DNA of 20,681 nt from Proteobacteria bacterium ST_bin16 (lineage in GTDB: Bacteria; Pseudomonadota; Gammaproteobacteria; Burkholderiales; Nitrosomonadaceae), in contig MSXT01000078.1 of assembly GCA_002083595.1 (NCBI GenBank), positions 1 through 20,681 on the forward strand, read 5' to 3'. Each line of letters starts with the position of its first letter. The stretch's first letter is position 1. Under the pieces are notes generated by a model. It worked only from the letters and a program-made list of their open reading frames with translations. It was not told the origin of the DNA and did no database searches. Of this stretch, positions 14,507 to 20,681 are shown piece after piece. The position numbers were made by a program, and so were the translations under genes.

Positions 14507-16048
14507 ATGCCGTCGCCCTTTTTCTCAAGCAGCATCACGAATACCAAGCTTACCCATGACAATTCGATTGATTCGCTGGCGGGCGGCACACGCTGGTTGA
14601 GCTCAACCATCACCTACAGCTTTTCTGCCAGTAACAGTTCACTGTATTGGTCTTCTCTTTCGAGCGGATACGGTTCCCGGTTTGGTGATGGCGAACCGTG
14701 GAGAAGCGACTTCACAACGTTAACCACGTTGGATCAAGCTGCTTTTGTCAACGCGCTGCAACAATGGGCGAATGTTGCCAACTTCAACTTTGTTCAAGTC
14801 ACGGAAACTCCCAGCAATGTGGGCGACATCCGCGCGGCCTATACCTCGGACCCCGATGAATTAACTCTGGCTTGGGCCTATCTGCCCAGCACCGGTCCCT
14901 ATGCGGGTGATATCTGGATAAATACCAATGGCCTGCTCAATTTTCAGGAATGGAATCCTGGCAATATCTCCTATGAATCTGTATTACATGAACTCGGCCA
15001 TGCCTTGGGTCTCACGCATCCTTTCGCTGACTCTGACGATCCATCCAAACCGGTGCTGCCAAAGAATCAGGACAGCGTTATCCACACCATCATGAGTTAT
15101 ACCTACGCGAATCTGCAAGGTGTGGAAGGTAACGAATTTTCCTTTCATCCCACCACGCCGATGGTGCTCGACATCGCAGCGATACAATATTTATACGGTG
15201 CCAACACCCGTTACCATGCCGGTGACGATACCTATGCCTACAACGATGCTAGTACCTATCACGAGACCCTTTGGGATGCAGGCGGCGCTTCCGACACCAT
15301 TCACTATGAAGGTGCGATTCCCAGTTTGATTGATTTGAATCCAGGCGATGGATCGTTCATTGGTCAGCCGGTTTACGTTCAACTCAACGGTGTCAATGTC
15401 GGCCAGCCGGTTCCGAATATCTGGATCGCCAATAACGTTACGATTGAAAACGCCATCGCCGGACAAGGGAACGACACCCTGATCGGCAACAGCAGCCGCA
15501 ACACCTTGGATGGCGGCGCCGGAATCGATACAGTGCAAACCAGTTCAGCGCGCAGTCAATTCACGCTGAACAAGACTTCCGGCGGCTACACCCTCACCGA
15601 CAACGCCAATCCCGCTAATCAGGACACATTGACAAACATCGAGCGGGTGAAATTTGCCGACGCGCATGTGGCGCTTGATCTGGACGGCCACGCCGGTGAA
15701 GTCGCCAAGTTGCTCGGCGCGGTATTCGGCGCTGCCACCGTCGCCAATCAGGATTACGCCGGTATCGGTCTGACTAAAGCCGACGAAGGATTGAGTTACG
15801 AACAACTGGCCACTTTCGCCATCGATGCAACTAAACTCACCAGTCACGACGACATCGTCATGCTGCTGTGGCAAAACTTGTTTGGCTCCGTACCCACGTT
15901 CAGCGAAAAATCCCCCTACGTCAACATGCTCGACACGGGCGAAATATCAATCGGCGCACTCGCGGTACTGGCTGCGGACACCGGCATCAATGCGGAAAAT
16001 ATTCATCTGACAGGACTCGCGCAAACCGGACTGGCGTACACCGGTTGA
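14507..16048 (+). CDS. Serralysin-like zinc metalloprotease (M10 family) with minimal RTX region
   Basis: A 513-residue protein with an AAGGA site 6 bases before the ATG. There is no N-terminal signal peptide, as usual for type I-secreted proteases. The catalytic domain covers ~25-225 and contains the zinc motif HELGHALGLTHP (His161, Glu162, His165, His171) and the Met-turn IMSY (Met196). Unlike classical serralysins, which carry several consecutive GGxGxDxxx repeats, only one pair of RTX-type nonapeptides is clear (GQGNDTLIGNSSRNTLDGGAGIDT, ~325-348). A further domain of about 120 residues (~390-513), rich in Ala, Leu and Asp, follows with the pattern LDLDGHAGEVAKLLGAVFG, and may hold the C-terminal secretion signal. 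No ABC exporter, membrane-fusion protein or inhibitor gene is adjacent, so secretion must use a system elsewhere. It lies 235 bases before the Ig-repeat gene on the same strand. Confidence 0.9.
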   Translation: MPSPFFSSSITNTKLTHDNSIDSLAGGTRWLSSTITYSFSASNSSLYWSSLSSGYGSRFGDGEPWRSDFTTLTTLDQAAFVNALQQWANVANFNFVQVTETPSNVGDIRAAYTSDPDELTLAWAYLPSTGPYAGDIWINTNGLLNFQEWNPGNISYESVLHELGHALGLTHPFADSDDPSKPVLPKNQDSVIHTIMSYTYANLQGVEGNEFSFHPTTPMVLDIAAIQYLYGANTRYHAGDDTYAYNDASTYHETLWDAGGASDTIHYEGAIPSLIDLNPGDGSFIGQPVYVQLNGVNVGQPVPNIWIANNVTIENAIAGQGNDTLIGNSSRNTLDGGAGIDTVQTSSARSQFTLNKTSGGYTLTDNANPANQDTLTNIERVKFADAHVALDLDGHAGEVAKLLGAVFGAATVANQDYAGIGLTKADEGLSYEQLATFAIDATKLTSHDDIVMLLWQNLFGSVPTFSEKSPYVNMLDTGEISIGALAVLAADTGINAENIHLTGLAQTGLAYTG

Positions 16049-16283
16049 TGGCTGATTAGTTCAATCCGCTTGGCCCCACCCTCAAAGGATTGCCGTCGAA
16101 TCGATTTGAATTAACCATCCGCACATTCAAACAGCTTATTCCAATAACCCAGCTTTTTCTACGGTTAATCGGCAATTTGTCCGAACTGATGTTCCATGAT
16201 AATGACCGGCAGCCATGATCGGCTATGCGCCATCATTTATGCCGTGGACACAGTTCAAATTTCTCTTGCAAAAAGGACAGCCG

Positions 16284-18119
16284 ATGCCGCCAATGCCAGC
16301 AAAAAAATCCGTAACGTACAGCGATCCGAAGCATGCACCGGCGATAAAAGCCGATGACAGTATCGAACTGAGCTTTAGAAATGAAGTGATGGCCGGAACC
16401 GGCGATATTATCCTCAGCAATGGTTCGGATACCCGCAGAATAGCGGTCAATGACACCAGCCAGATTACTTTCAGCAGCAGCAAATTATCCGGTAATTCCG
16501 TCATTATCAATCCGGCGCAAGACTTGATTCCTAATACCCACTACAGCATCCGGATGGACAGTGGCGTTATCCAGGATATGGCCGGGAATGTGAATGCCAG
16601 TATCGATGATCCTGACACATTGAGTTTTAATACTACGGACTCCACGCCATTACTCCTCTACAGCAATATCGGTAATATCGGCCGTAGCCCGTTGGACTCA
16701 GACTTACTCACACCCTCTGAGCTGACTGCTGATGAAGATATATGGCTCTATTTTGACGAGCAAATGATCCCGGGCAATGGCAGTATCATTCTCAGCAATG
16801 GCTCGGATACACGCACAATCGACATCACCGATGCAAGCCAAGTGACATTTGACGATTATGACGGCTTTGTTACCATCAACCCGGCAGCCGATTTGATACC
16901 CGGCACGCACTATTACATCCAAATCCCTGCTGGAACTATCACCGATACGACGGGCAATGCCTATGCAGGCAACGGTGATTCAAATGCACTCGATTTTACT
17001 GTCAGTTCTGCCGCCCCGGCAATTTGGTGGAGCAATCTATCGAGCGAGTCAACATTGAAGGTGGATAGCGATATTACCTTCCATTTTAATCAAGCGATAA
17101 AAGCCGGTAGCGGTTACATCATGATTAGCAATGGCTCGGATACCCGCACGATTGACATCACCGACACCAGTCAAGTGACATTTACCAATTCTTTTCTCAG
17201 CGCCGTCACCATTAAACCAACAGCTGATCTTATTCCCGGCACCTCATACACGGTTCAAATGACAGCGGGCGCAATCACGGATGACACCGGTCATGCATTT
17301 GATGGAATTGAAGCGAACACGATGCATTTCACGGCGATTGCATCCAATCCACGGCTGAGTAGTATCAACAGGGTTAACCTATATGTGCCAATGGAAGAAA
17401 TCAGCCTCAAGGTTGATGACAGCATCGTGCTGCAATTCGATGAAAAAGTATTACCCGGTAACGGCGAGATCGTTATCAGCAACGGCATCGATACACGTAC
17501 GATCGATATTCACGACGACAGCCAAGTAACATTCGATGATTATGGCCAGATATTCGTCAAACCATTACAAGATTGGATCCTCGATACTCACTACACTATC
17601 CGGATAGCGGCTGGTGTTGTTATGGATAGCGACGGCAATGCTTTTGCAGGTTCCGCTGATCCATCCGGACTCAGTTTTACACCGGTTGAATCCAATCCCA
17701 CATTGAGTGGGACCAATTTCATGGCAAGCGACGGTGAGCCATTCGTGCCCGTCAGTTTTCTCTGGAATGAACAACTGCTGCTTCGCACCGATAGTGGTAT
17801 TCAATTGCAGTTTGACGAACCAGTAACGGCAGGTAACGGCAAGATTACGATCAGCAGTGACACGGACACCCGCATCATCGATATTCATGATACCAATCAA
17901 GTGATATTTAATGAGTATGACTATATGATCATCAGGCCGCTAGAAAATTTGTTGCCGCATACTCAGTATCACATCGAAATTGCAAGTGGGGTCATCACGG
18001 ATACCGCCGGTAATCCTTACGAGGGCATCCATGATACAACCGCCCTGGAATTTACCACAACGGATGCTTATTTCATCACCATGACAGGTGTTGGTTCATC
18101 GGACATCATCGGCTCCTAG
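16284..18119 (+). CDS. Protein of five tandem bacterial Ig-like repeats
   Basis: A 611-residue protein. I chose the ATG at 16284 because AAAAGGA lies 6 bases upstream; an in-frame ATG at 16215 has no such site. No signal peptide is visible. The whole chain is five repeats of 111-126 residues. Each has the order: D-S-I-x-L-x-F, then a Gly-rich turn (AGTGDI, PGNGSI), ISNGSDTRTIDI, DTSQVTF, a strand with I(N/K)P, DLIPGTHYTIQI, AGAITDTTGNAYAG and LxF. The SNGSDT motif recurs at about residues 45, 171, 282, 399 and 524 (the fifth reads SSDTDT). This pattern matches the SwmB/Ig-like domains of large adhesins and RTX-type exoproteins, which bind Ca2+ or sugars. The protein stops abruptly after MTGVGSSDIIGS, where RTX repeats would be expected in longer relatives. 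Cell-surface adhesion or a secreted matrix role is inferred. Its partner may be the upstream protease. Confidence 0.82.
   Translation: MPPMPAKKSVTYSDPKHAPAIKADDSIELSFRNEVMAGTGDIILSNGSDTRRIAVNDTSQITFSSSKLSGNSVIINPAQDLIPNTHYSIRMDSGVIQDMAGNVNASIDDPDTLSFNTTDSTPLLLYSNIGNIGRSPLDSDLLTPSELTADEDIWLYFDEQMIPGNGSIILSNGSDTRTIDITDASQVTFDDYDGFVTINPAADLIPGTHYYIQIPAGTITDTTGNAYAGNGDSNALDFTVSSAAPAIWWSNLSSESTLKVDSDITFHFNQAIKAGSGYIMISNGSDTRTIDITDTSQVTFTNSFLSAVTIKPTADLIPGTSYTVQMTAGAITDDTGHAFDGIEANTMHFTAIASNPRLSSINRVNLYVPMEEISLKVDDSIVLQFDEKVLPGNGEIVISNGIDTRTIDIHDDSQVTFDDYGQIFVKPLQDWILDTHYTIRIAAGVVMDSDGNAFAGSADPSGLSFTPVESNPTLSGTNFMASDGEPFVPVSFLWNEQLLLRTDSGIQLQFDEPVTAGNGKITISSDTDTRIIDIHDTNQVIFNEYDYMIIRPLENLLPHTQYHIEIASGVITDTAGNPYEGIHDTTALEFTTTDAYFITMTGVGSSDIIGS
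16788..17183 (+). repeat. Near-identical DNA segments in Ig repeats 2 and 3
   Basis: The 63-base segments 16788-16850 and 17121-17183 encode the SNGSDTRTIDITD...SQVTF core of repeats 2 and 3. They differ at 10 positions (53 of 63 identical), mostly at third codon positions. The other repeats are clearly more diverged. This suggests duplication or gene conversion within the array. Confidence 0.7.
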
Positions 18120-18223
18120 ATCAAACAGAACGTCCGTCCAGAAAATACTGCGCTGGTAATTTATCGCTTTTACCGGTTAGGGTGCTTTATTTTCTGGCGT
18201 ATCGCATGAAAATCAACTGAAAT

Positions 18224-18247
18224 CGCATGCTTTGGCGTTCACATGCG
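18224..18247 (+). terminator. Weak hairpin after the Ig-repeat gene
   Basis: CGCATG (18224-18229) and CATGCG (18242-18247) can pair around a 12-base loop, followed by GCTTTTGAC. The stem is short and the T-run poor. It could be a terminator for the Ig-repeat gene or an operator for the permease gene downstream. The octamer ATCGCATG also recurs at 18201-18208 and 18222-18229. Confidence 0.25.
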
Positions 18248-18338
18248 GCTTTTGACTTCATTACCAATCTTTGTTACTTTCCTGCGCGGACCTGGGAGAT
18301 TTGCTTTCTCATCGCTCCGGTAAAACATGAGGAATGAC

Positions 18339-19898
18339 ATGCACGAAGAAACAGTAATGCACGGCCTGAAAGCCAAAGGATTAAAAAAAGGATCGGTATC
18401 CAAATCGGCAGCCGTTACAATTGGCCTCGCAGCTACCGCCCCGGCCTACTCGTTAACCGGCGCTTTGGGATATGGCGCTTCCCAGAGCGGTTATCAGCTG
18501 CCGATCGTATTTATTTTATCGGTGATCCCAATGTTCTTTGTGGCGCTGTCTTATAAGCACCTGACCACCTCGGCACCCGATTCCGGAACCGTATTTACCT
18601 GGGGAACCAAAGCGATCGGCCCGCGTTTCGGTTGGTTTGGCGGCTGGGCGCTGTTATTGGCAAGCGTGTTAGCAGGCGTTGCAGCGACGCAGATCATCGT
18701 CGATGCACTGGCCATCATTCTGAATATGACTGAAACACCGTTATGGTTTCACTTTGGCGTCGCGATCTTATTTATCTTGAGCACAACTTATCTGACAGCA
18801 CTCGGCGCCGAGGAATCATCGCGCACCACCATGATCCTGACGATGACGCAATACGGCGGACTTATCGCCCTCGCCGCAGTGTTGTACATACAAGTTTTGC
18901 AAGGCAATGCCGTTCACTCGGCCGAGCCTCTGTCACTCGAATGGTTTAATCCGTTTGCCATTTCATCGTTTCATGCATTTCTGAATGGATTTCTAGTGGC
19001 ATTATTCATTTTCTGGGGATTTGACGCATCGCTGGCCATGTCGGAAGAAACCAGCGGCAGCCCCGAGCAGGCGGGACGTAGCGGCATCATTGCCATGATC
19101 ATCACAGTTGTCACTTATGTCGTTTTCGCTACCGCGGCCCTAGCCTACGCAGGAATTGATACGCATGATGATTCGAGTTTAACCTTCAAAGATAATATCG
19201 ATTCGATCATCACGGTTCTGGCAACCAGCATGATTGGAACGAAAGGAGCATTTGTTGCGGCGCTGATCATTGCAATCTCGGCTTTTTCAGCCACCATGTC
19301 GACGATCATGCCAGCCGCGCGTGCTGCGCTGGCCATGGCGACCTATCGCGCCATTCCGCGCAAATTCTCTTCCGTCAATGAAGCAACGCAAACACCCAAA
19401 TTTGCCACTTGGACGATCGGTTTGATGACGCTGATTATCTATATCACGTTGAGTCTCATCAGCGAATCAATCGTCAAGGACTCAATCCATAGTGTCAGTA
19501 TTGCGGTATGTACTTACTACACAGTGGCTGCGTTGTCCTGTGTGCTGTATTTTCACCGTACCGCATTTAACCATTGGCACACTACTATTTCTCAAGTCAT
19601 TCTCCCCTCTATTGCCGCCATCATTCTGATTGCAGTAGGCATCATTCAGGCATGGAACATGATGGATCCCCATTACGGATCAAGTGGGTCAATCGCGGGA
19701 GTTGGTACCGTATTCTTGATTGGCGTGGTCGCGCTACTTTTTGGCGTTCCGCTCATGGTATTGTGGAATTTGCGAGAACCCAAATTTTTTCGCGGGGAGA
19801 CTTTACCACTTGAGCGAGCGCACATGGTACCCGATAACGGAGAACAAAATACGCTCAATACCCGCACTGCTCACATTAGGACAACTGCAAAGAAATAA
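18339..19898 (+). CDS. APC-superfamily amino acid/amine permease
   Basis: A 519-residue inner-membrane transporter. I chose the ATG at 18339, with GAGGA 5 bases upstream; the in-frame ATG at 18327 lacks a site. About 12 or more hydrophobic helices are visible. The first has the APC signature KSAAVTIGLAATAPAYSLTGALGYG with its unwound Gly/Ala-rich segment. Other family marks are SAPDSGTVFTWGTKAIGPRFGWFGGWALLLASV and the FWGFDASLAMSEETSGSPEQAGRSGI loop, in which EE(T/S) and the following helix are conserved. The C-terminal ~35 residues are hydrophilic and cytoplasmic. The substrate cannot be read from the sequence; amino acids or polyamines are usual. No neighbouring catabolic gene hints at it. 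It is a single-gene unit with 122 bases before the convergent rhodanese gene. Confidence 0.9.
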   Translation: MHEETVMHGLKAKGLKKGSVSKSAAVTIGLAATAPAYSLTGALGYGASQSGYQLPIVFILSVIPMFFVALSYKHLTTSAPDSGTVFTWGTKAIGPRFGWFGGWALLLASVLAGVAATQIIVDALAIILNMTETPLWFHFGVAILFILSTTYLTALGAEESSRTTMILTMTQYGGLIALAAVLYIQVLQGNAVHSAEPLSLEWFNPFAISSFHAFLNGFLVALFIFWGFDASLAMSEETSGSPEQAGRSGIIAMIITVVTYVVFATAALAYAGIDTHDDSSLTFKDNIDSIITVLATSMIGTKGAFVAALIIAISAFSATMSTIMPAARAALAMATYRAIPRKFSSVNEATQTPKFATWTIGLMTLIIYITLSLISESIVKDSIHSVSIAVCTYYTVAALSCVLYFHRTAFNHWHTTISQVILPSIAAIILIAVGIIQAWNMMDPHYGSSGSIAGVGTVFLIGVVALLFGVPLMVLWNLREPKFFRGETLPLERAHMVPDNGEQNTLNTRTAHIRTTAKK

Positions 19899-19950
19899 AA
19901 CTTACTTGCCATACCATCGATGAAAAAACATGGTTGATATTTTTGCCGGA

Positions 19951-19976
19951 CAGTTAACTTAGGACAGAATTAACTG
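19951..19976. terminator. Possible hairpin between convergent permease and rhodanese genes
   Basis: CAGTTAA (19951-19957) and TTAACTG (19970-19976) form a perfect 7-base inverted repeat around a 12-base loop, in the 122-base gap between two converging genes. The stem is AT-rich and no strong T-run follows on either strand, so the call is tentative. Confidence 0.3.
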
Positions 19977-20020
19977 AGTATTATTGTTCAGTTACAGATC
20001 CATCAGTGTGTATTTCCTTT

Positions 20021-20401
20021 CTAAATCGATTTATCTTTCTCAAGAGGGAAGCCTGCATCGCGTAATGCTCTCATCCCTCCTTGCATCGACTGGACATTGC
20101 CATACCCCATTTGTTGTAATGCGTCCGCCACCAAGATCGAACGGTAACCACCGCCGCAATACAACACGACAAGTGCCTGCTTATCCGGCACTACTGTTTC
20201 AATATCACGTTCAATAATCCCTTTCCCAAGATGACGAGCACCCGCAGCATGATCTATCCAGAATTCATGATCTTCCCGCACATCAATAAAATGAAATTGT
20301 TCACCGCGTGCCAGTCGTGCTTGAACATCCGCCACAGTACATTCCTTCACCCGCTGTTTGGCTTGTTCCACTAATTGTAAGAATCCTGGATTATGCTGCA
20401 T
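20021..20401 (-). CDS. Single-domain rhodanese (sulfurtransferase)
   Basis: A 126-residue cytoplasmic protein. I chose the ATG at 20401, with AAGGGG about 7 bases upstream; the frame is open further upstream, to 20485, but that extension is not rhodanese-like. Rhodanese marks are FHFIDVREDHEFWIDHAAGARHLGKGIIERDIE (~37-68) and the active-site loop VLYCGGGYRS with Cys82 as the persulfide-forming residue, followed by SMQGGMRALRDAGFPLE. Single-domain rhodaneses carry sulfur from thiosulfate or persulfides to acceptors such as cyanide or biosynthetic enzymes. The active loop has six residues (CGGGYR), as in ordinary rhodaneses rather than the seven-residue Cdc25/arsenate type. There is no signal peptide. 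Its neighbours do not indicate a specific sulfur pathway. Confidence 0.92.
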   Translation of the reverse strand: MQHNPGFLQLVEQAKQRVKECTVADVQARLARGEQFHFIDVREDHEFWIDHAAGARHLGKGIIERDIETVVPDKQALVVLYCGGGYRSILVADALQQMGYGNVQSMQGGMRALRDAGFPLEKDKSI

Positions 20402-20660
20402 ACGTTCCCCTTTTTTGTTGATATATCCTATCGTGACCAAATTTGCTCGGCCAATGAATGTATCAAAGTTCTTATTTCGGGTCAAAACGCGATAGATGAA
20501 ATACTAGAATTGGCACTAACGATTGATTCTCTTGCTCCTAGCCACTTAGCAACGATCAATTCACTTATCCTGAGCGATCGCAAGCGCGATTTTTGACGAT
20601 CACAGCACTGCATTGACATGAGTGCAAGATACAAGGCACTAAAACAGAAAAAAGGAAATA

Positions 20661-20680
20661 AAAAAACCGGTACACCGGCT
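20661..20680 (-). terminator. Rho-independent terminator for a gene beyond the right edge
   Basis: On the minus strand, AGCCGG-TGTA-CCGGTT (20680-20665) forms a short GC stem and is followed by a T-run and TATTTCC. It points to a minus-strand gene that ends just right of the window. The 280-base stretch from the rhodanese start to here holds no other supported feature. Confidence 0.65.
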
Positions 20681-20681
20681 G

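Noticed and set aside
20393..20596. A 67-codon plus-strand frame followed by an ATCGC/GCGAT hairpin and T-run at 20577-20594
   Set aside because: The frame starts inside the rhodanese gene start region, lacks a ribosome-binding site and resembles no family. The hairpin is only 5 base pairs. It could be a gene remnant, but the support is too weak.

Overview
The window reads as a chromosomal segment of a Gram-negative proteobacterium. Outer-membrane receptors, a TonB/ExbB/ExbD system and a PhoB-type regulator are present. The mixture of products suggests a betaproteobacterium of the Nitrosomonas kind, but no marker gene in the window proves that. There are no rRNA or tRNA genes, insertion sequences or CRISPR arrays.

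Left part (1-10,100), all on the minus strand. It reads 5' to 3' from right to left. First comes a tight six-gene cassette: a DUF3450 periplasmic coiled-coil protein, a TtpC-like extended ExbB protein, ExbB, ExbD, a TonB2-type TonB and a TPR protein. All junctions overlap or lie within 10 bases. A strong hairpin terminator follows. Next are a 1066-residue TonB-dependent receptor with two N-terminal beta-sandwich domains, a small DUF2845-like exported protein, and a beta-helix-type exported protein that runs off the left edge. This is a complete outer-membrane uptake system with its own energising machinery.

Middle (10,100-12,860). psiE is divergent from the TonB cassette, and phoB lies 1.3 kb further on. 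Between them sits an AT-rich orphan gene of unknown function on the minus strand. The upstream regions of the TonB cassette, psiE and phoB each hold an 18-base Pho box followed, after exactly 10 bases, by a -10-like hexamer. A weaker copy with the same spacing precedes the beta-helix gene. My main inference is that the TonB system and probably its surface partner belong to the phosphate-starvation (Pho) regulon and import or process a phosphorus-containing compound.

Right part (12,885-20,681). It holds a Cyc2-like outer-membrane protein (one c-type heme motif fused to a beta-barrel), a serralysin-like zinc metalloprotease with a minimal RTX region, a protein of five tandem Ig-like repeats with no visible signal peptide, an APC-family amino acid/amine permease, and a single-domain rhodanese. 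A terminator for a gene beyond the right edge closes the window.
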